A stretch of 64,000 bases of DNA from [Eubacterium] yurii. Its GTDB lineage: Bacteria; Bacillota; Clostridia; Peptostreptococcales; Filifactoraceae. Shown in pieces: positions 9,725 to 18,638 of the stretch. The first letter of the stretch is position 1, and every line of letters starts with the position of its first letter. A program made the translations under genes and the position numbers. The stretch covers positions 124,001-188,000 of the forward strand of contig FUZS01000003.1 of assembly GCA_900167215.1 (NCBI GenBank), read 5' to 3'. A model generated the notes under the pieces. That model was given only the letters and a program-made list of their open reading frames with translations. It was not told where the DNA came from and searched no databases.

Positions 9725-11112
9725 CTTGTAGTATTTAATATATTTATGATTGATTTGCTAACATAGGCAATATCTTGTTTTTCAATACATATAGTATCAA
9801 TTTTTAAGTAGCCGTCTTTGATATTGGATATTATCCTATAATTTCTAAGTTCTTTTTGAAAATCTCCAATTTTAATATACTTAGGCCTCATACACACTGC
9901 ATAAGAGTCTTTTGTGTTAGTTGAAGAAGCTCCTCCACCTATATAAGACTTTGATTTTTCTATAAAAATCTCTATTTTATCTTTATATTCTTCCAAATTA
10001 TCAAGTATTTCTTTTGATTTTTGATATAATTCTTCTTCACTTTGAGACAATATAGAGATGATAGGAATGTATTTTTCTTCATTTCTTAAATACAGTTTTA
10101 AAGTTTCATATATTATAGCTATAGTATTTTTACCTGCTCTTAAAGCTCTGTACATGGGATTTTTTTTTAGCTTATCTATAAAATCTTTCCTACCTGCTAT
10201 TATTGCACCTTGTGTAGACGATAAGATTTTATCTGTGCTAAAACATAGCAAATCTACACCGTCTTCTATGGAATCAACAATATTTCTAATATTTGAAAAT
10301 CCATATTCTTCTTTCAAAGTATTTGTCAATAATCCGCTCCCCAAATCTTCAACAAGGAATATATCATTTTCTTTACATAACTTAGCAAGTTCTATACTTG
10401 GAACCTCTGATGAAAAACCTGAGATTTCATAATTACTCTTACTTACCTTTAATATTGCAGATGTATTTTCATCGATATTGTATGCATAATCACTGATATA
10501 TGTCCTATTTGTAGACCCGACTTCTTTTACTTTTGCTCCGGATATATCTAAGATATCCAATATCCTAAAGCTGTCACCAATTTCTATAAGTTCTCCTCTT
10601 GAAAGTAACAAATCTTTTCCATTACAAAAAGTATTAGAAATTAGAAGTAGGGCAGACGCATTGTTATTTACTAAAACCGCATCTTCACAACCTATAAGCA
10701 ATCTTAATAATTCGGCTATAGGAATGTTCCTATCTATTCTTTGCCCGGTATTTATATCATACTCGATATTTAAATACGAGATTGACGATTCTATGGCTCT
10801 TTCCAAAACTCCTTTAGATATAGGAGCTCTCCCTATATTGGTGTGTAGAATTATTCCTGTAGCATTAATCAGTTTTTTATATTTATTTTCTATATTATAT
10901 ATATTTTCTTTAAGCTTTAAATAAATATATTCTAAAAACTCTTCTTTTGAAAAATTATCAAATTCTTTAGATATGCTTATAATATTTTTTATTTCTTCCA
11001 ATATTTTATTAATCAATTTTTTTAATATCAAATCTTTGTAAGAGTCAAAATCCTTGCTTTTGCAAAAATCCAATATATCATACATGGAAGGTATGTTTTG
11101 ATAAGCTTTCAT
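9721..11112 (-). CDS. selA: L-seryl-tRNA(Sec) selenium transferase SelA
   Basis: 463 residues, the PLP enzyme that converts Ser-tRNA(Sec) to Sec-tRNA(Sec) with selenophosphate. Visible blocks: NATGIILHTNIGRAPIS, the substrate loop, AVLVNNNASALLL, and the PLP lysine in LLCFSTDKILSSTQGAIIAG. Length is standard for bacterial SelA. SD GGGGT lies 5 nt before the ATG. Between selD and selB on the same strand, with a 4-nt overlap into selB. Confidence 0.97.
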   Translation of the reverse strand: MKAYQNIPSMYDILDFCKSKDFDSYKDLILKKLINKILEEIKNIISISKEFDNFSKEEFLEYIYLKLKENIYNIENKYKKLINATGIILHTNIGRAPISKGVLERAIESSISYLNIEYDINTGQRIDRNIPIAELLRLLIGCEDAVLVNNNASALLLISNTFCNGKDLLLSRGELIEIGDSFRILDILDISGAKVKEVGSTNRTYISDYAYNIDENTSAILKVSKSNYEISGFSSEVPSIELAKLCKENDIFLVEDLGSGLLTNTLKEEYGFSNIRNIVDSIEDGVDLLCFSTDKILSSTQGAIIAGRKDFIDKLKKNPMYRALRAGKNTIAIIYETLKLYLRNEEKYIPIISILSQSEEELYQKSKEILDNLEEYKDKIEIFIEKSKSYIGGGASSTNTKDSYAVCMRPKYIKIGDFQKELRNYRIISNIKDGYLKIDTICIEKQDIAYVSKSIINILNTTR

Positions 11113-11197
11113 ATTTTACCCCATACAAGAATATTTATGGATTCTAAGAATATATATAAATATTCTTTTTAATATACTAAATATTATATATAAATAT

Positions 11198-12238
11198 CTA
11201 AATTAGTATAATATTATTTTCCTGTTTTTTTATTGTTTTTCCAATAATTTTGCAAGATATTGTAAAATCTTTTAATTCTTGAATAAGTGAAGTAGTCTTA
11301 TCTTCGTCAACGCATATCAAAAGCCCACCGGATGTCTGAGGATCAAATAAGACATCGTAGATTGGATTATTTTTAATATAATCTTCACACCATATATTAG
11401 GCTCTACAAAAGATTTGTTATTATATAATCCCCCCGGTAATATTCCCATAGAACTGAATTTTTCAACTCCTTGAATAAGATCTACAGAGTTTACATATAT
11501 TTTTACAGATATGTCACTGTCTTGAGTCATCTCGTTGATATGGCCCATAAGCCCAAATCCTGTAACATCAGTCATTCCTGTTATATTGTATTTTTTTACC
11601 AATTCTTTAGGGTAGCGGTTTAGGGTTCTCATGACATTTATTGCTTCATCTAACTGTGATTGTTCAGCCATGTTTGCTTTGGCAGCTGTATTTATTATTC
11701 CTGAACCTAAGGGTTTTGTTAATATTATATTTTGATTTATTTTAGCTGCATTATTTCTACATATAAAATTAGGATCTACAATACCACAAACACTAAGTCC
11801 ATATTTTGGCTCATCATCCTTTATTGAATGTCCACCAACCAGTACAGCACCTGATTCTATTACCTTATCCTGCCCACCTTTGAGTATCTGATTTAAAATG
11901 CTCATATCAAGACAAGAAGGAAAACCAACTATATTTAATGCTAAAATAGGAGTTCCACCCATTGCATATACATCTGATAATGCATTGGCTGCAGCTATTT
12001 GACCAAAAATATAAGGATCATCAACCACCGGTGTGAAAAAATCTAGTGTTTGAATTATTGCGGTGTCTTCACTAATTTTATACACAGCAGCATCATCACT
12101 TGTTTCAAATCCTACTAAAAGATTTTTATCTTCAACTTTTTTTAAATTAGTAAGCGCTTTCGCCAAATCCATTGGCGACATCTTAGCAGCTCAACCTGCA
12201 GTTTTTGACATTGAAGTTAATTTTATTTTTTCAGCCAA
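11198..12238 (-). CDS. selD: Selenide, water dikinase SelD, a selenoprotein with in-frame UGA
   Basis: Makes selenophosphate from selenide and ATP. The conventional ORF begins only at ATG 12181, but homology continues upstream through an in-frame TGA at 12193-12191: T-A-G-U-A-A-K, the position of the catalytic Cys (Cys17 in E. coli). The real start is most likely TTG 12238, 8 nt after the SD AAGGGGGG, giving 346 residues (AEKIKLTSMSKTAGU...). Glycine-rich KAAG/UAAK and the C-terminal DPQTSGGLLICV motif identify SelD. So the first enzyme of selenocysteine synthesis needs selenocysteine itself. A hairpin suited to a bacterial SECIS lies just downstream. Confidence 0.95.
12160..12178 (-). promoter_or_regulatory. 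Candidate bacterial SECIS hairpin in selD
   Basis: On the - strand, TCGCCAA (12178-12172), loop TGGAT, TTGGCGA (12166-12160): a perfect 7-bp stem. The stem begins 12 nt and the apical loop 19 nt after the UGA, with a G in the first two loop bases. This agrees with the general bSECIS pattern (short apical loop with early G about 16-37 nt after UGA). Role as SelB ligand is inference. Confidence 0.75.
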
Positions 12239-12282
12239 GTCATTCACCCCCCTTAAAATATACCAAGTTTTAATAATTAAAT

Positions 12283-12311
12283 ATAATATCATAAAAAAGA
12301 CTAAAATACAA
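12283..12311 (-). promoter_or_regulatory. Promoter of the selD-selA-selB operon
   Basis: Reading the - strand: -35 TTGTAT (12311-12306), 17 nt, -10 TATTAT (12288-12283) with an extended TGA just before it. It lies 45 nt upstream of the TTG start, with AAGGGGGG as SD. Confidence 0.65.
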
Positions 12312-12322
12312 ACCTATTAAAC

Positions 12323-12351
12323 TTGAAATTCTTAATATAAACGTGTACAAT
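12323..12351 (+). promoter_or_regulatory. Promoter of the yabN-like gene
   Basis: -35 TTGAAA (12323-12328), 17 nt, -10 TACAAT (12346-12351), 37 nt before the ATG at 12388. It diverges from the selD promoter in the same 150-bp gap. Confidence 0.65.
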
Positions 12352-12387
12352 CTTATGAGTATTTGATTATTGATTAAGGAGTAAAAA

Positions 12388-13377
12388 ATGAAGATATTCA
12401 TTGTGGGGCTTGGACCTGGAAATGTTGATTTGATAAGTAAAAAAGCATATGATTTGATTTTTGATAATAAAATAAAAAAAATATTTAGAACTAAAGAGCA
12501 TGAAATTATAAGTGAACTTATGAAAAAAAACATTGATTTTGAATCAATGGACTACTTATATGATTCATCCGAAAATTTTGAAGAAGTTTATAACAAAATA
12601 ACAGACTATGTAATAGATAATGTTAAAAAATATGATATGATTGTATATGCAGTCCCTGGAAGTCCTTTTGTAACAGAAGAAACACCAAAAATGATAATAG
12701 AAAAATCTGGAGTTGAAAAAATAGATGTAGAAATAATTCCTTCTGTAAGCTTCATAGACTCTATCATCTGTTCATTAAAAAAAGATCCTACAAGAAATTT
12801 ATATATTAGTGATTTCTTTAATATAGATATCCGTAGGATAAATCCTCATGATAATATATTGATATCTCAAGTATATGACAGATTTAAAGCATCAGATTTA
12901 AAAATAAAATTACTTGAAATTTATGATGACGAACAAGAGATATATGTAGTAAATAGTTCAGGCGGTAAAGAAGAAAAAGTAGAGAAGGTCAAGTTGTATG
13001 AAATGGACTACAGTCACATACAATACAACCACCTTACAAGTGTTTTTATTGAAAAGGTTGAAGAAAAGAAATCTAATGATATATATGATTTGAAGAAAGA
13101 GTTTGAAAAGATTTCAGATAAAATAACTGACAATATTGATGATATATATGACTTGAATTTTCTTTCAGAAGAAGATAGAGAAAGTATAAAAATAATTTCT
13201 AAATTTATAAAAACAGAGGATTATGTAAAAATTGAGGATATTTTAAGTGAAAAAATAATTAATGTTTTGTTACTTATTTCGGTACTGGAAAAAAGCGAGA
13301 TATATTCTATTGGAGATATTGTAAATACTGTATCTTATAGATTAGAAAATATAAAAAATAAGCTGGAAATTGAGTAA
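12388..13377 (+). CDS. YabN-like tetrapyrrole-methylase-fold protein with degenerate MazG-like C-terminus
   Basis: 329 residues. N-terminal about 220 residues show the tetrapyrrole (SAM) methylase fold: MKIFIVGLGPGNVDLIS, then VYAVPGSPFVTEETP. In Bacillus YabN this is fused to a MazG nucleotide pyrophosphohydrolase. Here the last 100 residues align loosely with MazG (ILSEKIINVLLLISVLEK, SIGDIVNTVSYRLENI) but lack the acidic metal-binding E-E-x-x-E/D pattern, so hydrolase activity is doubtful. The following HU gene is the usual Clostridia neighbour. SD AAGGAG 6 nt before ATG. Confidence 0.82.
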   Translation: MKIFIVGLGPGNVDLISKKAYDLIFDNKIKKIFRTKEHEIISELMKKNIDFESMDYLYDSSENFEEVYNKITDYVIDNVKKYDMIVYAVPGSPFVTEETPKMIIEKSGVEKIDVEIIPSVSFIDSIICSLKKDPTRNLYISDFFNIDIRRINPHDNILISQVYDRFKASDLKIKLLEIYDDEQEIYVVNSSGGKEEKVEKVKLYEMDYSHIQYNHLTSVFIEKVEEKKSNDIYDLKKEFEKISDKITDNIDDIYDLNFLSEEDRESIKIISKFIKTEDYVKIEDILSEKIINVLLLISVLEKSEIYSIGDIVNTVSYRLENIKNKLEIE

Positions 13378-13424
13378 TAAAGTAACAAAAAAATAAAAAA
13401 TATTGAAAAATAGCCAAAAAACTC

Positions 13425-13453
13425 TTGACTAAGTAAAAAAGTCATTGTAAAAT
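13425..13453 (+). promoter_or_regulatory. Promoter of hup
   Basis: -35 TTGACT (13425-13430), 17-nt spacer, -10 TAAAAT (13448-13453). SD GGGAGG (13483-13488) lies 8 nt before the HU start. Confidence 0.8.
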
Positions 13454-13496
13454 AGACAAGTAATTAAAACTTATAAGTTACCGGGAGGATTTACAA

Positions 13497-13805
13497 ATGA
13501 ACAAAGCAGATTTAGTATCAAAAATAGCTGAAAAAAGCGGTCTTACTAAGAAGGATTCTGAAACAGCTCTTAATGCTTTTATGGCATCAGTTGAAGAAGC
13601 ATTAGTAAAGCAAGAGAAGGTACAATTGGTAGGATTTGGTACTTTTGAAACAAGAGAAAGAGCAGCAAGAGAAGGTAGAAATCCGAGAGATCCTAAAGTT
13701 AAGATTAAAATACCGGCATCTAAAGCTCCTGTATTCAAAGCAGGAAAAGGCCTAAAAGAAAAAGTTAACGCATCTGCAGGCAAAAAAGTAGCTAAAAAGA
13801 AATAG
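13497..13805 (+). CDS. hup: HU-family DNA-binding protein
   Basis: 102 residues, slightly longer than the 90-residue norm because of a basic tail ending AGKKVAKKK. Starts MNKADLVSKIAEKSGLTKKD, with VQLVGFGTFETRERAAREGR and NPRDP, the DNA-bending arm of HU. Nucleoid protein acting as a homodimer. Own strong promoter and SD, and a perfect terminator palindrome behind it, so it is probably expressed as a single gene at a high level. Confidence 0.97.
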   Translation: MNKADLVSKIAEKSGLTKKDSETALNAFMASVEEALVKQEKVQLVGFGTFETRERAAREGRNPRDPKVKIKIPASKAPVFKAGKGLKEKVNASAGKKVAKKK

Positions 13806-13813
13806 TTAGTTTT

Positions 13814-13847
13814 AAAAATGCTATCATATTAATATGATAGCATTTTT
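13814..13847. terminator. Terminator after hup
   Basis: Perfect 17-bp inverted repeat AAAAATGCTATCATATT / AATATGATAGCATTTTT with no spacer. T5 forms the 3' arm on + and, by symmetry, on -, so it can act in both directions between hup and convergent htpG. Confidence 0.9.
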
Positions 13848-13870
13848 AGATTTTATCTTAATTTTTTCTT

Positions 13871-13992
13871 TTAATACTAAAAACCTGTTAAAAAGCCATG
13901 TATTTATGTTACAAAAAAGTTATCAGAAATCTTTCCCATGTATAAAGTCATTTAAAATAACTGCTTGGTATATAGACGGTGATTAGTATCAA
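13871..13992 (+). repeat. Dispersed intergenic repeat, copy 1
   Basis: About 122 bp, starting TTAATACTAAAAACC and ending GGTGATTAGTATCAA. The reverse complement of the right end (TTGATACTAATCACC) matches the left end at 12 of 15 positions, so the element has imperfect terminal inverted repeats. Shares the left block TAATACTAAAAACCTGTTAA and AAAAAGCC with copies at 33183-33301 and 49967-50088. Lies between hup terminator and htpG end; no coding capacity. Confidence 0.75.
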
Positions 13993-14021
13993 TAAAGTTT
14001 TTCATTTGTTATTTTACATAT

Positions 14022-15899
14022 TTAAGATAATAAGTCTGAAATATTATTAGTAAACTCAATAGGATCTTGAATACTTAATCCTTCTATTAACAATGCCTGA
14101 TTATATAAGACACTTGCTAATTTATTGAATTTTTCCTTATCATTTTCAAAATAATTTTTTAAATTATCAAACATCTTGCTCTTATCATTTAACTCCAAGA
14201 CCTTTTCAGCTTTAACATTATTATCTGTTGGCATTGAATTTAAAGTTTTTTCCATTTCTATACTTAAATTTCCTTTACTTGACAGACAAACAGGGTAATT
14301 TTTCAATCTGTTTGAAATCACCACGTCACTTATCTTATCTTTCAATAACTCCTTCATACTTTCAATCATATCTTTTGACTTTTCAAGACTTTCTTCTTTT
14401 TGCTCTTTTGATACATCTTCAATATCTAAGTCGGAATTGAATATAGATTTAAAAGACTTTTCTTTATATTGTCCAAGTGACTGGATTGCAAACTCATCAA
14501 CTTCGTCAGTAAAGTACAATATCTCATACCCCTTATCTAAAAGCATCTCAATTTGCGGCATTTTTTCAATCTTTTCTATACTTTCACCTGTTGCATAGTA
14601 GATATTTTTTTGATCATCTTTCATCCTTGATATATATTCATCAAGAGTAGCATACTTTTCCTTATCCAATGATGACTTAAACATTATAAGATCTTGCAAA
14701 TCTTCTTTATTCATGCCCCAGTTGTCATATAGTCCGAATTTTATACTTCTTGAAAAGACATCATAGAATTTTACATATTTTTCTCTGTCATTTTTGAGCA
14801 TATTACCAAGCTCAGTCTTTATTTTATCTTTTAGTCTCTTTGCTATTAGTTTTAACTGTCTGTCATTTTGAAGTATTTCTCTGGAAATATTAAGTGACAA
14901 GTCTTCAGAATCTACCATACCTGTTACAAAGCTGAAATAGTCAGGAAGTAGTTGTTCACATTTATCCATAATCAATACGCCACTTGAATACAGCTCTAAA
15001 CCTTTTTTAAATTCCTTGCTGTAGTAATTAAAAGGTAACATTGACGGTATATACATTATGCTTGTATATCTTACAGAACCGTCAGCTGTTGTATGAATAT
15101 ATTTTAGGGGCTTATCAAATCCATAGTGCTTTTCATTATAAAAGTTTATATAATCTTCTTCAGTCAACTCATTCTTATTTTTTCTCCAAAGTGGAACCAT
15201 TGAGTTTATGGTTTGAGTTTCGATATATTCTTCCATTTCATCGCTATCTTGTTTTTTTCTTGTTTTTGTAATATCCATCATAATAGGGTATCTGATGAAG
15301 TCAGAGTATTTTTTAATAAGTGATTGCAATTTGTAATCTTGTAAGAATTCATCATAATTTTCTTCTTCAGTATTATCCTTAAGATAAAGTGTAATCTTAG
15401 TACCGTTTGAAGCCTTTGTTGCCTTACTTATTTCATAACCGTCCAATCCTTCACTTTCCCAAACATAGGCGTTGTCACTGAAAATAGATTTAGAGAGAAC
15501 AATCACCTTTTTGGCAACTATAAACGATGAATAAAAACCTACTCCAAACTGTCCTATTATATCAAATCCGTCTTTTATTTCATTTTCTTCTTTAAACTGC
15601 AAAGAACCGCTGTTTGCAATAATTCCAAGATTTTTTTCAAGCTCATTTTCATCCATTCCTATACCAGTGTCTTCAATGGAAATGCTCCTTTCATCCTTGT
15701 CTACAGTTATTTTGATATAATAGTCATCCTTATTAAAGTCCATATTCTCATCAGACAAAGCCTTATAGTACACCTTATCTATTGCATCGCTAGCATTTGA
15801 TATCAACTCTCTCAAAAATATATCTCTATTAGTGTAAATAGAGTTAATCATCAGATCCAAAATTCTTTTGGATTCTGCTCTAAATTCCTGTTTTGCCAT
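14022..15899 (-). CDS. htpG: Chaperone HtpG (Hsp90)
   Basis: 625 residues from [17 protein letters not shown]; the ATG follows AGGAGG by 5 nt, and the longer ORF start at 15920 is not used. GHKL ATPase motifs are clear: [24 protein letters not shown] and [14 protein letters not shown]. The middle domain with the catalytic Arg region ([10 protein letters not shown]) and the C-terminal dimer domain are present. Transcribed alone, under a perfect CIRCE operator, hence HrcA-controlled heat-shock expression. Confidence 0.97.
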   Translation of the reverse strand: MAKQEFRAESKRILDLMINSIYTNRDIFLRELISNASDAIDKVYYKALSDENMDFNKDDYYIKITVDKDERSISIEDTGIGMDENELEKNLGIIANSGSLQFKEENEIKDGFDIIGQFGVGFYSSFIVAKKVIVLSKSIFSDNAYVWESEGLDGYEISKATKASNGTKITLYLKDNTEEENYDEFLQDYKLQSLIKKYSDFIRYPIMMDITKTRKKQDSDEMEEYIETQTINSMVPLWRKNKNELTEEDYINFYNEKHYGFDKPLKYIHTTADGSVRYTSIMYIPSMLPFNYYSKEFKKGLELYSSGVLIMDKCEQLLPDYFSFVTGMVDSEDLSLNISREILQNDRQLKLIAKRLKDKIKTELGNMLKNDREKYVKFYDVFSRSIKFGLYDNWGMNKEDLQDLIMFKSSLDKEKYATLDEYISRMKDDQKNIYYATGESIEKIEKMPQIEMLLDKGYEILYFTDEVDEFAIQSLGQYKEKSFKSIFNSDLDIEDVSKEQKEESLEKSKDMIESMKELLKDKISDVVISNRLKNYPVCLSSKGNLSIEMEKTLNSMPTDNNVKAEKVLELNDKSKMFDNLKNYFENDKEKFNKLASVLYNQALLIEGLSIQDPIEFTNNISDLLS

Positions 15900-15953
15900 A
15901 ATTCCTCCTAAAATTAACAAAATATATTAAATTATTATCTTTAAACTTTTATG

Positions 15954-15980
15954 TTAGCACTCGACATAAAAGAGTGCTAA
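15954..15980 (-). promoter_or_regulatory. CIRCE operator (HrcA) for htpG
   Basis: TTAGCACTC - 9 nt - GAGTGCTAA, an exact match to the CIRCE consensus. It begins 4 nt after the -10 box, so bound HrcA would cover the transcription start. It is 54 nt upstream of the htpG ATG. Confidence 0.97.
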
Positions 15981-15984
15981 CATA

Positions 15985-16013
15985 AATCTAACATATTTTT
16001 TTAATAAATGCAA
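15985..16013 (-). promoter_or_regulatory. Promoter of htpG
   Basis: On the - strand: -35 TTGCAT (16013-16008), 17 nt, -10 TAGATT (15990-15985) preceded by an extended TGT. The CIRCE element follows directly. Confidence 0.78.
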
Positions 16014-16052
16014 GAAAAATTTTTAAAAAATGTCTTAGATTTATTAATTTTA

Positions 16053-16081
16053 TTGATATTTTTTTCAAATTATGCTAAACT
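16053..16081 (+). promoter_or_regulatory. Promoter of the DJ-1 family gene
   Basis: -35 TTGATA (16053-16058), 17 nt, -10 TAAACT (16076-16081) with extended TGC. It lies 44 nt before the ATG at 16126 and diverges from the htpG promoter. Confidence 0.7.
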
Positions 16082-16125
16082 CTTATAAGTTAAGGAAGAT
16101 AAGAATGTTTGTTGAGGAGTGATTT

Positions 16126-16683
16126 ATGATGAAAAAAGTTGCTGTTTTTTTTGCTGACGGTTTTGAGGAAGTTGAGTCACTTACAGTAGTAGATTATCTT
16201 AGAAGAGCAGAAGTAGCTGTTGATACAGTGTCAACTACAAACAAAAAATCTTGTTTAGGTGCTCATGGTGTAGAGATAGTTATGGATAAACTTATGAAAG
16301 ATATTAAACTTGATTATAATGGCTATATAATTCCAGGGGGTTCAGATAATGCTTTTTCAATGAAAAATAATAAAGAACTTTTAGATATTTTAAGTAAGGA
16401 GTTTAATAGTGGTAAGTTGATTTCAGCAATTTGTGCAGCTCCTACAGTATTGTACGAGGCAGGAATAACTTCAGGAAAAAAAATAACTTCTTATCCGGGA
16501 GTATTTAAAAATGGAGAATCAGGTTTTGAATATTTGGATGAGATAGTGGTAAGAGATAATAACTTGATTACATCAAGAGGTCCTTCAACAGCAGTTTACT
16601 GGTCTTTAAGTATTATTGAATATCTGACTTCCAAAGAAAAAAGAGAAGCAATAGAAAGTCAAATATTACTTAATCTCATATAG
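16126..16683 (+). CDS. DJ-1/PfpI (ThiJ) family protein
   Basis: 185 residues, single-domain DJ-1 family. Starts KKVAVFFADGFEEVESLTVV, with the conserved Glu of the family; the nucleophile elbow is SAICAAPTVL with Cys about residue 104, and YNGYIIPGG precedes it. Members act as stress-linked glyoxalase/deglycase-like or chaperone proteins; the exact role here is not determined. SD GAGGAG precedes the start; ATG ATG gives two possible first codons. Between htpG and typA, both stress-connected genes. Confidence 0.9.
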   Translation: MMKKVAVFFADGFEEVESLTVVDYLRRAEVAVDTVSTTNKKSCLGAHGVEIVMDKLMKDIKLDYNGYIIPGGSDNAFSMKNNKELLDILSKEFNSGKLISAICAAPTVLYEAGITSGKKITSYPGVFKNGESGFEYLDEIVVRDNNLITSRGPSTAVYWSLSIIEYLTSKEKREAIESQILLNLI

Positions 16684-16790
16684 ATGTTTAGGATTTAAAT
16701 TTTAAAAATCAGGTATTAAAGTAGGGGGTTTCTTTTTATTTTTAAGAACTCCCTTAATTTTGTTTATTGTATTATTTTGAAAGGAAATTT

Positions 16791-18611
16791 ATGTCAGTAA
16801 GAGAAGATATCAGAAATATAGCTATAATAGCCCATGTCGACCATGGAAAGACTACTTTGGTAGATGCTTTATTAAAACAAAGCGGTATATTTAGAGAAAA
16901 TCAGGAAGTTCAAGAAAGAGTGATGGATTCCAACGATTTGGAAAGAGAAAGAGGAATAACAATTCTTTCAAAAAATACAGCTATACATTATAAAAATTCT
17001 AAAATAAATATCATTGATACTCCAGGGCATGCTGATTTTGGTGGAGAAGTTGAGCGTGTTTTAAAGATGGTAAATGGTGTAATACTTGTAGTTGACTCAT
17101 TTGAAGGTCCTATGCCACAAACAAGATTCGTGCTTAAAAAAGCATTGGAACTTTCTCTACCTGTTTTAGTTTGTATCAATAAAGTTGATAGACCTGAAGC
17201 AAGAGCAGAGGAAGTTGTTGAAGAAGTTTTAGAATTGCTTTTAGAGCTTGATGAAAGTGAAAGATACCTTGATTCTCACTTTATATTTGCATCAGCAATC
17301 GGTGGATGGGCAACTGAAGATTTATCTGTAAAAAAAGACAGTATGGCTGATATGTACGAGGCGATTTTAAAATATATTCCTGCTCCAAGCGGAGATATGG
17401 ATGCACCTCCTAAGATGCTTATCTCTACAATAGACTATAATGAATACGTCGGTAGAATAGCTGTAGGTAAGATTGAGTGTGGCTCTTTAAAAGTTAATCA
17501 GGAAATGATGCTATTAAATTATTTGGATCCAAACAAAAAACAAAAGGTTAAAATAGGTAAACTCTATGAATATGATGGACTCAAAAGAGTGGAAGTACAA
17601 GAAGCTAAGATGGGTTCAATAGTTGCAATATCAGGAATGGACGGATTTCAAATTGGAGATACACTCTGCGATCCTTCAAATCCTGAAGCTATTGAATTTG
17701 TAAATATATCTGAACCTACAATAGCAATGAATTTCTGCGTAAATGATTCTCCTTTTGCCGGCCAGGAAGGAAAATTTGTCACATCAAGACAAATCAGAGA
17801 CCGCCTTGACAGAGAATTAAATACTAATATATCTCTTAGAGTAGAAGAAACTGAATCTGCAGATGTGTTCAAGGTTTCAGGTAGGGGAGAGTTACACCTT
17901 TCTATTTTAATGGAAACAATGAGAAGAGAAGGGTACGAACTACAAGTTTCCAAACCGGAAGTGTTGTTTAAATATGACAAGGACGGAAAAAAGTTAGAAC
18001 CTATGGAAATCGCAATAATTGATGTTCCGGAAGAGTTTATGGGCTCTGTAATGGAAAAAATGGGCACCAGAAAAGCTCAGATGAAAAATATGATTCAAAG
18101 TAAGGGCGGATATGTAAGAATTGAATTCGTAGTGCCTACAAGAGGTCTTATTGGATATCGTAACGAGTTTTTGACAGATACTAAGGGAAACGGAATAATC
18201 AATACATTATTTGATAGTTATGGAGAATATGTAGGTGAAATAGAAACAAGGACAAGGGGATCTTTGGTTGCATTTGAAACTGGAATAGCGGTAACATACG
18301 GTTTATATAATGCTCAAGAAAGAGGAATACTATTTGTAGAACCTTCAGAAAAGGTGTATGCAGGTCAAGTCGTTGGTTCAAATTCAAGAGCTGAAGATAT
18401 CGACGTTAATGTGTGTAAGAGAAAACAGGCTACAAATATGAGAGCATCAGGCTCAGATGAAGCCTTGAGACTTTCACCTGTCAAGAAGATGTCTTTGGAA
18501 GAAGCTCTTGAGTTTATAAGTGATGATGAACTAATAGAAATTACTCCACTTTCTATGAGAATAAGAAAGAAAATATTAGATAAGTCTCTAAGAGCAAAGG
18601 CACGTAAATAA
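16791..18611 (+). CDS. typA: Ribosome-associated translational GTPase TypA/BipA
   Basis: 606 residues from [20 protein letters not shown]; the ATG follows AAAGGAAATTT, and the longer ORF start at 16767 has no SD. G motifs: [26 protein letters not shown] and [14 protein letters not shown]. The EF-G-like domain II, domains III and V, and the BipA-specific C-terminal domain are complete ([20 protein letters not shown]). Acts in 50S assembly and stress adaptation. The gene ends 27 nt before the SCIFF maturase. Confidence 0.97.
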   Translation: MSVREDIRNIAIIAHVDHGKTTLVDALLKQSGIFRENQEVQERVMDSNDLERERGITILSKNTAIHYKNSKINIIDTPGHADFGGEVERVLKMVNGVILVVDSFEGPMPQTRFVLKKALELSLPVLVCINKVDRPEARAEEVVEEVLELLLELDESERYLDSHFIFASAIGGWATEDLSVKKDSMADMYEAILKYIPAPSGDMDAPPKMLISTIDYNEYVGRIAVGKIECGSLKVNQEMMLLNYLDPNKKQKVKIGKLYEYDGLKRVEVQEAKMGSIVAISGMDGFQIGDTLCDPSNPEAIEFVNISEPTIAMNFCVNDSPFAGQEGKFVTSRQIRDRLDRELNTNISLRVEETESADVFKVSGRGELHLSILMETMRREGYELQVSKPEVLFKYDKDGKKLEPMEIAIIDVPEEFMGSVMEKMGTRKAQMKNMIQSKGGYVRIEFVVPTRGLIGYRNEFLTDTKGNGIINTLFDSYGEYVGEIETRTRGSLVAFETGIAVTYGLYNAQERGILFVEPSEKVYAGQVVGSNSRAEDIDVNVCKRKQATNMRASGSDEALRLSPVKKMSLEEALEFISDDELIEITPLSMRIRKKILDKSLRAKARK

Positions 18612-18638
18612 ATTATTAGTTTTAGAAAAGGTAAGAAT

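Noticed and set aside
10058-10432. 124-codon plus-strand ORF opposite selA
   Set aside because: Antisense shadow of a conserved gene; no ribosome site and no recognisable domain.
12181-12193. selD read as truncated or frameshifted
   Set aside because: The TGA is in frame, at the Cys/Sec position, with intact homology on both sides and sel genes next door.
16684-16790. Terminator-like AGGGGGTTTC / GAACTCCCT before typA
   Set aside because: The arms have several mismatches and the T-tract is interrupted; too weak to list as a feature.
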